DNA of 64,000 nucleotides from Endomicrobium sp. (GCA_031266535.1 JAISAS010000004.1:192531-256530), one strand, 5' to 3'; positions 8,615 to 18,989 are shown, counted from the stretch's first letter. Numbers and translations are program-made. Notes: generated by a model from the letters alone, not told the origin.

Positions 8615-10567
8615 ATGAATAAATCGTACAAATTTACTATTTTTATTTTGATACTTTTTGCTATCAAAGCTTTCGCTCATAAAATTGATATAGTTGCAGA
8701 TAATTTAGAATATGATGATTTATATAGTAAACTTGATGCAAAAGGACATGTTGTTCTTTATTGGAAGAATATAAAATTACATGCCGATCATGTAGAACTT
8801 TTTATAGATAAAAAAATTCTTAATAGTGACGGTAATATTAAATTCGAAGAATCTAAAAATACAATTTATGCAAACAGATTAACATACAATTATAAAACAG
8901 AAAGTGGTAATATAGAAGAAACTTTTTCTTATTTACATCCTATATTTATTCGTGCATGTTCTATGGAAAAATTAAATAAAGATACATATTTGATTAAAAA
9001 TATAAAACTTTCAAATTGTGATTTAAATAATCCTCATGTATATTTTAAAGCAAAACGAGGAAAAATTAGTATGAATAAAAGAGTAACCCTTTATTGGCCA
9101 TTTTTTTATATTGGAAAAGTTCCAATATTTTTTTCACCAATAATTACAAAATCGCTTAAAAATAAAAAATCTTTTGCTTCAGATTTTGAAATTACAATTG
9201 AACCAAGCTATACAAATAATGAGGGTATATCTTTAAAAACTAAAATTTTATCACCATTAAATAAATATTCAACAGCTGGAGTTAAATATGATTATTTAGG
9301 AATTAGAGGACATGGTTATGGGGGAAATATTAAATACTTAAATAAAAATAAAAAATTAGACATTGATATATATACAATTAATGATTTAATTGAAAAAAGA
9401 AAAAGATGGAAGCTGAATACTTATTATGAACAAAAAATAAATAAATGGGAAGTAAAATCTGAGATAAAATTTATGAGTGACAAAGATTTTAATACTCATT
9501 TCGATAAAAATAACAAAAATATTGAAAATATCTTAAGATCTTATGCATATTTAATAAAGCAAGGGAAGAATACAGCTTTAGAAATATATGCTAAACGCTT
9601 CGATAAATATAATAAATTTAATAAAAATTATGAAATATTGTCTTCAGATATACCAATTATAAAATTCACATATTTTCCAAAAAGTATTTTATTTAATATA
9701 ACACATGATTTTATTTTTAAATATAAATATAACAATAATTATGAAGAACATACTCATACAAACATAAGTTCTTTAAATTATGGTTTAAAAAAAGCTTTTA
9801 CTTTAGGAAAATTCACATTAAAACCAAATTTTATAATAACTAAAAATTTATATGATAAAAATAAATTAAATAATAAAAGAAATATTTTTATAACAAAATA
9901 TTCAAACTCTTTAAATTTAAGATACAGAGCTACAAATTGGATAGATTGTGACATAAATTATTTGTTAAGAACTAGAACTAAGGAAAATTCCTTATATATA
10001 GATAGATTTGCAGAAGATCATGGGATAGAAATAAATAAATTTTTCTTTAAAAATTTTATGTATATTGGAAGCAAAGCCATAATCATAACCGATTTTTCGT
10101 ATAATTTTAATTCTCAACAACATAAGAATAATCAAAAAAAAGGAATATACATGCCACTTAAATCTGAAATAATATGGACCCCAAAACATTACTTTACAAC
10201 AAATATAACACAGACACACTTATTAAATCCTTTTCAATGTCAAAATTTAAACTTAGATTTAAAGATAGGAGATAGTGAAAAAATTTATTTAGAACTTGGA
10301 ATTTTTTACAAAAAACATAAACCAATAAATAATATTTTTGGTTTTGGTATATGGCTTACTCCAAAATGGAAATTTGATTATTACGCAACAGCAAATAATG
10401 AACATAAAATAAAACTATATAGAGACAGCCACTGTTATAATCTAAATATAGGATATAACATAAAGAAAAAAAAACACGAAGAATTCTTAAAATTTGATAT
10501 TAAAACAAATATGTCTTTTAACAAAAAAAATGAAAAATTTAATAATGATAAAAATTCATTCTATTAA
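8615..10567 (+). CDS. lptD: LPS-assembly protein LptD (OstA)
   Basis: Outer-membrane beta-barrel that inserts LPS into the outer leaflet. The 650-residue product begins with a signal peptide (about 1-21, ending in AFA). An OstA/LptA-like beta-jellyroll follows (about 25-120: IVADNLEYDD, LDAKGHVVLYW, LHADHVEL). The remainder is beta-rich, aromatic barrel sequence with alternating polar and hydrophobic residues. It is shorter than E. coli LptD (about 780) but within the range of the wider family. No strong ribosome-binding site is visible. tRNA-Ser starts 18 bases after its stop. Confidence 0.85.
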   Translation: MNKSYKFTIFILILFAIKAFAHKIDIVADNLEYDDLYSKLDAKGHVVLYWKNIKLHADHVELFIDKKILNSDGNIKFEESKNTIYANRLTYNYKTESGNIEETFSYLHPIFIRACSMEKLNKDTYLIKNIKLSNCDLNNPHVYFKAKRGKISMNKRVTLYWPFFYIGKVPIFFSPIITKSLKNKKSFASDFEITIEPSYTNNEGISLKTKILSPLNKYSTAGVKYDYLGIRGHGYGGNIKYLNKNKKLDIDIYTINDLIEKRKRWKLNTYYEQKINKWEVKSEIKFMSDKDFNTHFDKNNKNIENILRSYAYLIKQGKNTALEIYAKRFDKYNKFNKNYEILSSDIPIIKFTYFPKSILFNITHDFIFKYKYNNNYEEHTHTNISSLNYGLKKAFTLGKFTLKPNFIITKNLYDKNKLNNKRNIFITKYSNSLNLRYRATNWIDCDINYLLRTRTKENSLYIDRFAEDHGIEINKFFFKNFMYIGSKAIIITDFSYNFNSQQHKNNQKKGIYMPLKSEIIWTPKHYFTTNITQTHLLNPFQCQNLNLDLKIGDSEKIYLELGIFYKKHKPINNIFGFGIWLTPKWKFDYYATANNEHKIKLYRDSHCYNLNIGYNIKKKKHEEFLKFDIKTNMSFNKKNEKFNNDKNSFY

Positions 10568-10585
10568 ATAATATTATCATATACT

Positions 10586-10676
10586 GGAGAAGTGGCCGAG
10601 TTGGTTTAAGGCGTTAGTTTCGAAAACTAATATACGAATAAATTTCGTATCGGGGGTTCAAATCCCCCTTTCTCCG
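10586..10676 (+). tRNA. tRNA-Ser (anticodon CGA)
   Basis: A class II tRNA of 91 bases. The acceptor pairs GGAGAAG with TTTCTCC (one G-U). The anticodon arm TTAGT/ACTAA encloses the loop TTCGAAA, giving anticodon CGA. The long variable arm ATACGAA/TTCGTAT is typical of serine tRNAs. The T arm is GGGGG-TTCAAAT-CCCCC. CCA is not encoded after the discriminator G. It lies between lptD and serS, all on the plus strand. Confidence 0.95.
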
Positions 10677-10849
10677 ATAATACAGATAAAAATTAAAGCT
10701 TATATATTATAATTTTATTGTAATTATTGTAATAAAAATTTTTCTATAAATATTGTAGTATGTTCCTTAATAAAATTATTTAAAATTCAATACATAAATA
10801 GTATGTTTTAAAACGCTCAATATTTCAAGAATTAAAAAATTATATTAAG

Positions 10850-10880
10850 TTGTCACTTTCATAGAAATATTTGCTAAAAT
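10850..10880 (+). promoter_or_regulatory. probable serS promoter
   Basis: TTGTCA (10850-10855) and TAAAAT (10875-10880) are separated by 19 bases. The -10 is preceded by TGC, an extended -10 feature that can offset the long spacer. It lies 85 bases before the serS ATG. Confidence 0.4.
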
Positions 10881-10965
10881 TAAGTTAAATTAATTTGAAA
10901 GAAGAAAAATAAAAAATTTTAATAACAAAAATAATATTTTTTAGATACGTAAAAAGGTAAAAAAA

Positions 10966-12228
10966 ATGTTAGATATCAAATTCATTAGAGAAAATTTAAA
11001 AAAAGTTAAACAAGCAATGCTTAATAGAAATATCTCTATTGATCTAGAAAAACTTTTAAATTTAGATGATAAAAGAAAAATTTTAATAACAAAAATAGAA
11101 CAACTAAGATCTAAAAGAAATACAGAATCTAAAAAAATAGGCAAATATAAAATAACAGGTAAAAAACCTTCACAAGAACTTCTTTCAGAAATAAATAAGT
11201 TAAGAAATAAAATACAGAAATATCAAAAACAATTTTTAGAAATCAAAAATCAAACAGATAATCTTTTACTACGTGTTCCAAATATTCCAGATGAAAATGT
11301 GCCTATAGGCAAAAATAATAAAATCATAAAATTTATTGGAAAACCTAAAAAATTTTCTTTTCATCCAAAACAACATTGGGAAATAGGAGAACAATTAGAT
11401 ATTCTTGATTTTATAGTAGCTTCAAAAATTTCTGGTTCACGTTTTGTGATTTTAAAAAATGAAGGTTGTGCTTTAGAAAGAGCAATTATTAATTTTTTTT
11501 TAGATACACATAAAGCTAAAGGATATAAAGAAATAATGACACCATATCTTGTAAATCAAACATCAATGATAGGAACTGGGCAATTTCCAGAATTTGAAGA
11601 AGAAGTATTCAAATGCAGTAACGAATTATATTTAATACCAACAGCAGAAGTATCAGTAACAAACATTTATAGAGATGTTGTTTTAGAAGAATCTATTTTA
11701 CCAGAAAAATATGTTTCCTACTCAGCGTGCTTTAGAAGAGAATCCGGAACTTATGGAAAAGATACAAGGGGACTTATCAGAAATCATCAGTTTAATAAAG
11801 TAGAACTTGTGAAGTTTGTTAAACCAGAAACTTCGAACGAAGAGCTTGAATCTCTTGTCAACGATGCTGAAAATATTCTTAAATTACTAAATCTTCCATA
11901 TAGAGTTATGCTTTTATCTACAGAAGATATAAGTTTTACGTCATCAAAAACCTATGATCTGGAAGTATGGTTCGCAGGAAATGCAACATATAGAGAAATT
12001 TCGTCATGCTCAAATTTTAAAGATTTTCAGGCAAGAAGGATGAATATAAAAATAAAATTACAAAATAAAAAAAAAGAATTCCTCCATACACTAAATGCTT
12101 CAGGTGTAGCAGTCGGAAGAACTTTCGCTGCAATATTAGAGAATTATCAACAAAAAGACGGTTCTGTACTAATTCCTGAAGTATTACGTAAATATACAGG
12201 GTTTGATATCATAAGTCCTAAGTTTTAA
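10966..12228 (+). CDS. serS: seryl-tRNA synthetase
   Basis: Charges tRNA-Ser. The 420-residue product has the N-terminal tRNA-binding helical hairpin (about 1-110, basic and coiled-coil-like) and a class II catalytic core. Motif 2 is around [14 protein letters not shown] and motif 3 is [16 protein letters not shown]. Length and motif order are standard. AAAGG precedes the ATG. A tRNA-Ser gene lies just upstream on the same strand, so enzyme and substrate may share transcription or simply be neighbours. Confidence 0.96.
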   Translation: MLDIKFIRENLKKVKQAMLNRNISIDLEKLLNLDDKRKILITKIEQLRSKRNTESKKIGKYKITGKKPSQELLSEINKLRNKIQKYQKQFLEIKNQTDNLLLRVPNIPDENVPIGKNNKIIKFIGKPKKFSFHPKQHWEIGEQLDILDFIVASKISGSRFVILKNEGCALERAIINFFLDTHKAKGYKEIMTPYLVNQTSMIGTGQFPEFEEEVFKCSNELYLIPTAEVSVTNIYRDVVLEESILPEKYVSYSACFRRESGTYGKDTRGLIRNHQFNKVELVKFVKPETSNEELESLVNDAENILKLLNLPYRVMLLSTEDISFTSSKTYDLEVWFAGNATYREISSCSNFKDFQARRMNIKIKLQNKKKEFLHTLNASGVAVGRTFAAILENYQQKDGSVLIPEVLRKYTGFDIISPKF

Positions 12229-12427
12229 ATAAGTACATTTCACTCAATAGAAAATTTGAAAATATTTTGTTTGCTGTCTTTTGTCTTTTTTATAAAACAT
12301 AAAACACAGTTACATAATTTTTGTAAAAATTATAAAAACCCTAGCTTGTTTACATAAAACAAAATTTACTTACGTTTTACTTCAAACACTAATAAATAAA
12401 TTATTACAAAATCTTCATTGCTTTTTT

Positions 12428-13297
12428 TTACATATTCCTATTATTAAATGCTTTAAGCGTATTTTCTAAAAGCATTGCTATAGTCATAGGGCCTACTCCT
12501 CCAGGCACATGTGTTATTTTTATATTCATATTTTTAACAGCATCAAAATCAACATCACCACATAATTTACTTACTACTCTATTTATACCTACATCAATAA
12601 CAGTAGCACCATCTTTAATAAAATCTCCATTTATGAATTTAGGTTTACCTATAGCTACAATAAGAATTTCTGCAGATTTACATATTTCTTTAAGATTTTT
12701 AGTTTTTGAATGACAAATTATAACTGTGGCATTATTGGCAAGCAAAAGCATTGAAAGAGGCTTACCCACAAGATTTGATCTTCCAATAATAACAACAATT
12801 TTACCATCAATTTCAATATTAGAATGCTTTAATAGATATATCACCCCAAGAGGAGTACAAGAAATAAGAATGTTTTTTTTAATTATTTCATCCCAATTTT
12901 TTGATAAATTTAAAAGTCCTGCATTAGTAGGATGAAGCCCATCAACATCTTTTGAAGGACAAATTGCGTTAATACATTTTTGCGTATAATTGCTTTTCGG
13001 AAGTGGCAATTGTAATAAAATACCATCAATATTAGAATCGTTATTTAAATTTTTTATTAAAGCAATAATATTTTTTTGAGATGAATTTTTATCAAGATTA
13101 ATATGAAAAGATTTTATTCCAACACGTTTACAAGCTTGCATTTTTAATTTTATATAAATTTGACTTGCAGGATTATTTCCCACAAGAATTGTCATAAGAC
13201 TTGGAACAATTCCTCTACTATTTTTTATTTCATCAATTCTTTTTTTAATTTCGGCTATTTTATTATTAGAAATTTTTATACCATCAATAAGTTCCAC
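12428..13297 (-). CDS. folD: FolD, methylene-THF dehydrogenase/cyclohydrolase
   Basis: Bifunctional enzyme interconverting 5,10-methylene- and 10-formyl-tetrahydrofolate. An open frame begins at the ATG at 13315. GGAG at 13306-13309 sits 8 bases before a GTG at 13297, however, and the family N-terminus (ELIDG) starts there, so GTG is chosen (289-290 aa). Conserved parts include the catalytic lysine in YIKLK, GILLQLPLP, VDGLHP, the NADP-binding GRSNLVGKP and the ending PGGVGPMT. It is intact, in contrast to folC. Confidence 0.94.
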   Translation of the reverse strand: MELIDGIKISNNKIAEIKKRIDEIKNSRGIVPSLMTILVGNNPASQIYIKLKMQACKRVGIKSFHINLDKNSSQKNIIALIKNLNNDSNIDGILLQLPLPKSNYTQKCINAICPSKDVDGLHPTNAGLLNLSKNWDEIIKKNILISCTPLGVIYLLKHSNIEIDGKIVVIIGRSNLVGKPLSMLLLANNATVIICHSKTKNLKEICKSAEILIVAIGKPKFINGDFIKDGATVIDVGINRVVSKLCGDVDFDAVKNMNIKITHVPGGVGPMTIAMLLENTLKAFNNRNM

Positions 13298-13305
13298 TTT
13301 TATTA

Positions 13306-13309
13306 CTCC
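13306..13309 (-). promoter_or_regulatory. ribosome-binding site deciding the folD start
   Basis: GGAG 8 bases upstream of the GTG at 13297. It lies inside the longer reading frame that opens at 13315, so the longer start is unlikely. Confidence 0.6.
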
Positions 13310-13438
13310 ATACAAAATAATGTAGTATCTACAAAACTTTAAGCAATTATCAAAATTAAAAAAAACAAAAAAATAACAATAAATGAATTCTTATTTTTCT
13401 TTTACAAAATTAATTTAAATATGTAAAACTAAATAGAA

Positions 13439-14011
13439 TTAAATTTTTTTATTATTTTTAATTATAAAATTAACTGCTTGCTTTAAATTTTTACATACAA
13501 AAAATGGTTTAATTTTTTCTAATGTTAAGTTTTTTTGATGTTTTTTACCCTGACCTGTAAGAATTAAAATACCTTTGCCACCCATAGCAAAACCAAGTAA
13601 ATAATCTCTTATACTATCACCTATAGTATAAGATTTTGAAAGATCTATATTAAAATCTTTTGCTGCCTCCAACACCATTCCTATCCTCGGTTTTCTACAG
13701 GAGCAATTATCAGAATCAATATGTGGACAATAATAAAGACCATCAACTTTTGCTCCTTTATTATGGAGCATAAATAAAAAATTCTTATTAATTTTATGTA
13801 AATCTTTTTTAGTTAATAATCCTCTACGAACAGCAGACTGATTTGTCACTATTATTATTTTAAATCCCGCTACACGTAGCTTATTTATACTTTCTGCAAC
13901 ATATGCATAAAACTTTATATTTATGGAAGACCTTAAATAATTTTTATCAAAAATAACTGTACCATCTCTATCTAGAAAAACTGCAGATTTTTTAATACTT
14001 TTTTCCCCCAT
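13439..14011 (-). CDS. gmhB: D-glycero-D-manno-heptose 1,7-bisphosphate phosphatase, GmhB-like
   Basis: HAD-superfamily phosphatase expected to remove the C7 phosphate of heptose bisphosphate on the route to ADP-heptose for LPS core. The 190-residue product has the HAD nucleophile motif FLDRDGT near residue 12, TNQSAVRRG, the GmhB-type zinc knuckle CPH...CSCRKP and the acidic GDSIRD. Its start overlaps the end of lpxK by 40 bases, indicating coupling. The imidazoleglycerol-phosphate phosphatase branch is similar, but the LPS context supports GmhB. Confidence 0.88.
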   Translation of the reverse strand: MGEKSIKKSAVFLDRDGTVIFDKNYLRSSINIKFYAYVAESINKLRVAGFKIIIVTNQSAVRRGLLTKKDLHKINKNFLFMLHNKGAKVDGLYYCPHIDSDNCSCRKPRIGMVLEAAKDFNIDLSKSYTIGDSIRDYLLGFAMGGKGILILTGQGKKHQKNLTLEKIKPFFVCKNLKQAVNFIIKNNKKI

Positions 14012-14997
14012 TCTTCTTCTCCAATTTCAAATTTAGGCTTTACAATAAGAACTACAATTTTCTTTTTTATATTTATGTCAATATTTTGAAATTTAACAGC
14101 ATCTTTAGCTGTAATAATAAAATATGAATTTTTTTTATTTAGATTGTTACTTCTTATTATCTTACTAATCATACTATTATTGTAATAACTGTGATCCCTT
14201 AACACTATATTACACTTTATTTTTACTCCTGATTTCTTAATAGAATTTTCAAAACTTTTATTAAACCCTATCGCACTTAATGAATATACTTCAGATTTTT
14301 TTAACAAATCTAAATCAAAATTTGTTTTCAAATCTGTATTTTTATATTCAAAATCTCCATAATAAGTTACAATAGGTTCTTTACCTGAAAAATTAAATAA
14401 AGTTTCTTTTAATTTTTTAAGATCTTCATTTGAAATCATATCAGAGTTCGTAATAATTACAATCATAGCCCTTTTAAGAGCTTTTGGTTTTTCTCTTAAA
14501 ATTCCTGCTGGTATAAGCATTCCATTGCCAAAAGGATTAACTGCATTGACACAAACTATATCTAAATCCCTATTAATACTCCAATGTTGAAACCCATCAT
14601 CTAAAATATAAATATTAGAATTTATTTCATTTTTAAATTTTAAAGCATTGTCATATCTATCAGCACCTACTACTACAATAGATTGCGGAACACTTCTAGA
14701 AATTAAAAGAGGTTCATCTCCGGTATCTAACACATTAACTCCTACTGCTCCATCTCTTAGAATTATCGGATGTTTAGCATATCTAAAATAACCCCTCATT
14801 AAAACTGCAGGTTTAAAATTTTCTTTAATAAGTAATTTCAAAAGTTCAATTACAATCGGAGTCTTACCTGTTCCTCCCCATGTAATATTGCCAACACTTA
14901 TTACAGGCACTGAGAACTTTCTATGAATACTAAAAAATCTGTCCATTTTTAATAAAACAGAATATATCAAAGAAAATGGATACAAAAGTCTATTCAT
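13972..14997 (-). CDS. lpxK: tetraacyldisaccharide 4'-kinase LpxK
   Basis: Inner-membrane-associated kinase that phosphorylates the lipid A precursor disaccharide at the 4' position. The 341-residue product has the Walker-type loop GNITWGGTGKTP (about 37-48), MRGY and the DDGFQH motif, all signatures of LpxK. Its ATG overlaps the stop of the upstream glycosyltransferase by 4 bases, and gmhB starts inside its 3' end. It is the central gene of an LPS operon. Confidence 0.95.
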   Translation of the reverse strand: MNRLLYPFSLIYSVLLKMDRFFSIHRKFSVPVISVGNITWGGTGKTPIVIELLKLLIKENFKPAVLMRGYFRYAKHPIILRDGAVGVNVLDTGDEPLLISRSVPQSIVVVGADRYDNALKFKNEINSNIYILDDGFQHWSINRDLDIVCVNAVNPFGNGMLIPAGILREKPKALKRAMIVIITNSDMISNEDLKKLKETLFNFSGKEPIVTYYGDFEYKNTDLKTNFDLDLLKKSEVYSLSAIGFNKSFENSIKKSGVKIKCNIVLRDHSYYNNSMISKIIRSNNLNKKNSYFIITAKDAVKFQNIDINIKKKIVVLIVKPKFEIGEEEWGKKVLKNLQFF

Positions 14998-15776
14998 TTA
15001 TTTAAATTTGTTCCCTTTTGAAGTTCCCAAAGTTTTATATACTTCATTAAGGTATAAAAAAAAGAATACAACAAAGCAAGTATTAACCCTACAAAACCAT
15101 CAAGAAATCCTAATTTTATAAAATACATTTTAAAAAATATAACTATTGGATTCCCAAAAAGATTTACAATTTTACATTTTTTACCTTTCTGAAACATTTC
15201 TTTAGAACATAAATCTGTATATAAATCAGATTTTCTTATAAATTGTTTTATATTACTATAAGGATAATGAACAATATCTCCATTAAAATAATATTTCTTG
15301 CCTTTATAATCAACATTCTCATGAACTAACTGATCTTTGTAATAAACTTTTTTTTTGTTAAAAAAAACTGGATGTCTATAATCCGGATACCAACCAGAAT
15401 GCAAAATCCATTTGTCTATAAACTTATTTTTTCTTGGAGCAAAAAAAATATTACTCCTTGGAAAATTTTGCAATTCATATTTTATCTCCATTTTCAATTT
15501 TGTTGTTATTCTTTCATCAGCATCGAGACATATAACCCAATCATAAGAACATTTCGATAAGGCAAAATTTCTCTGTCTACTAAAATATTCAAATTTATTT
15601 TGCACAATTCTACAGCCCATTTCTTCTGCAATTTTTACCGTATCATCTATACTAAAACTATCAATAATAACGATTTCATCAACCCACTTAACACTTTCTA
15701 TACATTCTCTAATGTACTTTTCTTCATTTCTTGTTAAAATATATGCTGAAACTTTTTCCACATTATAACTCCCCAC
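14994..15776 (-). CDS. family 2 glycosyltransferase, LPS core type (WaaE/KdtX-like)
   Basis: Transfers a sugar, probably to the LPS core, on the cytoplasmic side of the inner membrane. The 260-residue GT-A protein has the N-terminal ILTRNEE motif, VIIDSFSIDDT and the metal-binding LDADERI. A membrane-associating hydrophobic C-terminal segment (about 215-240) follows. The sequence style around HSGWYPDYRHPVFF resembles WaaE/KdtX glucosyltransferases. The substrate cannot be read from sequence. It is coupled to lpxK by a 4-base overlap. Confidence 0.85.
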   Translation of the reverse strand: MGSYNVEKVSAYILTRNEEKYIRECIESVKWVDEIVIIDSFSIDDTVKIAEEMGCRIVQNKFEYFSRQRNFALSKCSYDWVICLDADERITTKLKMEIKYELQNFPRSNIFFAPRKNKFIDKWILHSGWYPDYRHPVFFNKKKVYYKDQLVHENVDYKGKKYYFNGDIVHYPYSNIKQFIRKSDLYTDLCSKEMFQKGKKCKIVNLFGNPIVIFFKMYFIKLGFLDGFVGLILALLYSFFYTLMKYIKLWELQKGTNLNK

Positions 15777-15809
15777 ATTAATATATTAATAATATGAAAT
15801 CTTATAATT

Positions 15810-16925
15810 TTAATTAAAATCTGAATTTGTTATTCTACTGTAAACTTTTAATATGTTATTAACCATATTATCCATAGAAAAATTCATTTTTACAAAATAT
15901 TTACCAGCAATACCCATTTGTTTTGATAAATTAGGATTATCAACAAATTTTTTTATGGCTTCTGAAACTTGAAAAGAATTAGAAGGTCCAACCATAACAC
16001 CTGTTATACCATTAATAAACGACTCAGAATTACCACCTATATTTGTTACAATAACTGGTTTGCCAAGCATCTGAGCTTCAATTACGACATTTGGCATACC
16101 CTCAGTATGCCAGGACAATAAACAAAAAATATTCATTATTAAAATAAATTTTTGAACTTGTTCTTGATGTCCCGTAAAATAAACAATATCATGAACATTT
16201 AATTTTTTTGCATAATCCTTCTGCTTTGCAATTCCTTTTCCATCACCTACAATTAAATATCTCAATTGAGGATATCTATTTTTTAAAATTTTTGCTGCTT
16301 CAATCAAATATATTTGTCCCTTACCTTTAAAATTTAAAGCTGATCCGACTGTGCCAACAACTATTTTATTTTTTAAATTATATTTCTTTACAATTTCATC
16401 ACAATTAATACGACAATTATTAAATTTATCAAAATTCACACCATTATAGATCACGCTAATCTTATTAAATGGCACTTTTTCATATTTAATCAATCCTTCA
16501 GCTACAGCCCTAGAAACAGCTATGACTGCATCAGCAAAATAATAATGAACTTTACTTATAAAACCATGTCTTGTATCCTGTCTTCTATGAAAAACAACTT
16601 TAATTCTAAAATAAAATATTTTTGCGAATAATGCAGTCCAATATAATTTTCCTTGATGAACATGCACTATATTAATTTTATATTTTTTAATTATCCTAAC
16701 AAGTGCCAAAATTCCAAATGGATCAAGAGAATTATTTGTTTTGAAGTGAACAGTTTTAAAATCCTGATAAACCGCTTGTTCAAATAGTTTACTATTCTTA
16801 GGAACAGCAACTATATTTATACTTTTTTTTGATTTTTGAAGATTTTTGGCCAAAAGGAGCATAGCTCTCTCAGCACCACCCATAGAATATGATGAAAAAA
16901 TATGTAACACTTTATATTCTTTCAT
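15810..16925 (-). CDS. GT4-family glycosyltransferase
   Basis: Retaining GT-B glycosyltransferase of 371 residues. The N-terminal GGAERAML motif (about 17-24), the central nucleotide-sugar region VGSALNFKGKGQ and the C-terminal EGMPNVVIEAQMLGKPVI (the E-x7-E box) are present. No signal peptide is seen, so it acts in the cytoplasm. Its ATG overlaps the PIG-L deacetylase stop by 4 bases, so the two are probably translated together. A role in LPS core or another surface glycan is inferred from lpxK and gmhB downstream. Confidence 0.88.
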   Translation of the reverse strand: MKEYKVLHIFSSYSMGGAERAMLLLAKNLQKSKKSINIVAVPKNSKLFEQAVYQDFKTVHFKTNNSLDPFGILALVRIIKKYKINIVHVHQGKLYWTALFAKIFYFRIKVVFHRRQDTRHGFISKVHYYFADAVIAVSRAVAEGLIKYEKVPFNKISVIYNGVNFDKFNNCRINCDEIVKKYNLKNKIVVGTVGSALNFKGKGQIYLIEAAKILKNRYPQLRYLIVGDGKGIAKQKDYAKKLNVHDIVYFTGHQEQVQKFILIMNIFCLLSWHTEGMPNVVIEAQMLGKPVIVTNIGGNSESFINGITGVMVGPSNSFQVSEAIKKFVDNPNLSKQMGIAGKYFVKMNFSMDNMVNNILKVYSRITNSDFN

Positions 16926-17635
16926 TTAAATATTTTTCGTCCTAAATCTATATATTCTTTAACTGTAGCTCTAAAAAAAGTTTCAGCATATTGCATAGGT
17001 GGAGTTTTTATTTCACCCCAATATTGATTTAACCCTCGTGCAATTTTAACATAATCTCTAGTAATAATTTGTGTTTTATAACATTCTATAGCTTTTTTCT
17101 TAAGTTTCCAAACATCACTTATATCAAATAAACAATTAGGATTTAATGTTGTCCAAATAGAATAAGAATAAATCATGAAATTCAAATTTATTTCTTTTTT
17201 TATATCCATTAAAACTACAGAAACTGCTCTATGATCTTCATGTTTATCAAACCAAAAAGGAAGAAATATAACATCAGGAGCAATTTTATTTATTAATGAA
17301 AACAAACTGTACTTAAACTCTTTATTGTTATATAAATTCCTTATAGAAAATTGCATATAATAATTTTTAAATGAACCAATAATTAAAGTTGCTTTTTTAG
17401 ACTCCTCCATTCTTTCTGAAGTATCATGTGTACAAAAAATTACCTCAACACGTCCCCCATTCTGAACATGCTTTATTAAAGTTCCAGCACACCCTATAGC
17501 TTCATCATCCTGATGTGGAGCAATAACTAAAACTTTATCGCCATAAATTACTTTTTCTCTTGGAACAGAATAATTTATAAAAGGCTGTACATATTCATAC
17601 ATCTTAAATAAATGTCTATTTTTTAAATATTTCAT
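16922..17635 (-). CDS. PIG-L/LmbE-family deacetylase
   Basis: Zinc-dependent N-deacetylase of 237 residues acting on N-acetylated sugars. The motif APHQDDEAIG (about 54-63) supplies the zinc His-Asp-Asp set, and HEDHRAV near 150 supplies the second ligand group. There is no export signal. As first gene of the GT4-GT2-lpxK-gmhB run it is likely to deacetylate a sugar or glycolipid intermediate of LPS or a related glycan. The exact substrate is unknown. Confidence 0.85.
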   Translation of the reverse strand: MKYLKNRHLFKMYEYVQPFINYSVPREKVIYGDKVLVIAPHQDDEAIGCAGTLIKHVQNGGRVEVIFCTHDTSERMEESKKATLIIGSFKNYYMQFSIRNLYNNKEFKYSLFSLINKIAPDVIFLPFWFDKHEDHRAVSVVLMDIKKEINLNFMIYSYSIWTTLNPNCLFDISDVWKLKKKAIECYKTQIITRDYVKIARGLNQYWGEIKTPPMQYAETFFRATVKEYIDLGRKIFK

Positions 17636-17726
17636 TATTTTTGATAACCTATATAAAAAAACATCTCTTCTATTATATCTTTAACAGATTAATTTTTTGT
17701 ACTATAGATCTAATAGAGAAAACTTA

Positions 17727-18953
17727 TTAATCAATACTCATCTCAATTTTTGCCATCAAACTTCCTCTAGAAAGACGCACGTTAATACTATCACCTGAGT
17801 TAACATTTTTTGAACTTGTAACAATTTTATTATTACTATCGAAACAAATAGAAAAGCCTCTTTTTAAAACAGATGTAGGGGATACAATATTCAATTTATA
17901 AGAAATATTTTTCAATTTTTCAGATTTTAAGTCAAATATTCTTCTAATATTTTTTAGAAAATGACTATTAAGCATATCTATATAAGATATTTTATCTTCA
18001 TATATTAAGCAAGGTTTAGTCATTGCCCTAGATAATACAAATCTATCAAGTTTACTTTTACAATCATTTAATATGGAATACATAGCATTAATTAGAGATT
18101 TTTCCAAAAAATCTATATGAATCAAAATACTATTTCTATTCCTTAGAATCATTTCAGCTGCCGCAGATGGTGTTGGAGCTCTCACATCTGAAACAAAATC
18201 TGCTATTGTAAAATCAACTTCATGTCCTATACATGATACAATGGGTATTTTTGAATAAAAAATCGCCTTAGCTACAGATTCTGTATTAAAAGCCCACAAA
18301 TCTTCTATTGAACCTCCACCTCTACCTACAAGTAAAACATCTAAATTACTATGATACAAATTCAAATATTCTATCGCTTCCAAAATTTCTTTTTCAGATT
18401 CTTTCCCCTGAACTCTTACAGGATACACCAAAACTTCCACATTAGCATTCAAATCATCAATAACTTTCAAAATATCTTTCAATGCAGCCCCATCTTGAGA
18501 CGTAATAATACCTATCTTATTTATAAAATTTGGTATTTTTTTCTTCACATTCTTGTCAAAAAAACCTGCAGACTTCAATTTTTCTTTTAATTTTTCATAA
18601 GATTGATATAAATTGCCTTTTCCATATTGTTCTATATGATTCACAATTATTTGATAATCACTATATCTAACATAAGAACTAATCTTTCCACAAATTAAAA
18701 CTCTCATTCCATTTTCAGGAATAAAAGTTAAAGCTACGTTTATTTTTTTGAATATTACAACTTTTATTTGAGCATTTAAATCTTTAATATTAAAATACAT
18801 ATGCCCAGAATTATAAAACTTAAAATTTGAAATTTCTCCTTCTACCCAGACCAAATGATATGAATTTTCAAGAATTGATTTTATCTCATTACTTAATTCA
18901 GTAACTGTATATACCAATCTATTATCCTCATTACTAGTAGTTTTATGCATCAA
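17727..18953 (-). CDS. xseA: exonuclease VII large subunit
   Basis: Catalytic subunit of exonuclease VII, which degrades single-stranded DNA to oligonucleotides. The 408-residue product has an N-terminal OB fold (about 10-110) with WVEGEISNF and GHMYF. The catalytic core carries TSQDGAALKD, GRGGGSIEDLWAFN and GHEVDFTIADFVSD-RAPTPSAAAE, all diagnostic. A coiled-coil tail follows. The small subunit XseB was not found nearby. Confidence 0.95.
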   Translation of the reverse strand: MMHKTTSNEDNRLVYTVTELSNEIKSILENSYHLVWVEGEISNFKFYNSGHMYFNIKDLNAQIKVVIFKKINVALTFIPENGMRVLICGKISSYVRYSDYQIIVNHIEQYGKGNLYQSYEKLKEKLKSAGFFDKNVKKKIPNFINKIGIITSQDGAALKDILKVIDDLNANVEVLVYPVRVQGKESEKEILEAIEYLNLYHSNLDVLLVGRGGGSIEDLWAFNTESVAKAIFYSKIPIVSCIGHEVDFTIADFVSDVRAPTPSAAAEMILRNRNSILIHIDFLEKSLINAMYSILNDCKSKLDRFVLSRAMTKPCLIYEDKISYIDMLNSHFLKNIRRIFDLKSEKLKNISYKLNIVSPTSVLKRGFSICFDSNNKIVTSSKNVNSGDSINVRLSRGSLMAKIEMSID

Positions 18954-18989
18954 TTCTTTTTTATAAAATTCAAAAAATATATTGTTACA

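Noticed and set aside
10586-12228. tRNA-Ser upstream of serS as a T-box-like regulatory arrangement
   Set aside because: The tRNA is a complete normal gene and no T-box sequence or leader structure is visible. Adjacency alone is not evidence of regulation.
12313-12332. Palindrome ATAATTTTTGTAAAAATTAT after serS as a terminator
   Set aside because: Entirely A/T with a two-base loop and no clear T-run. Such palindromes are expected by chance in this composition.
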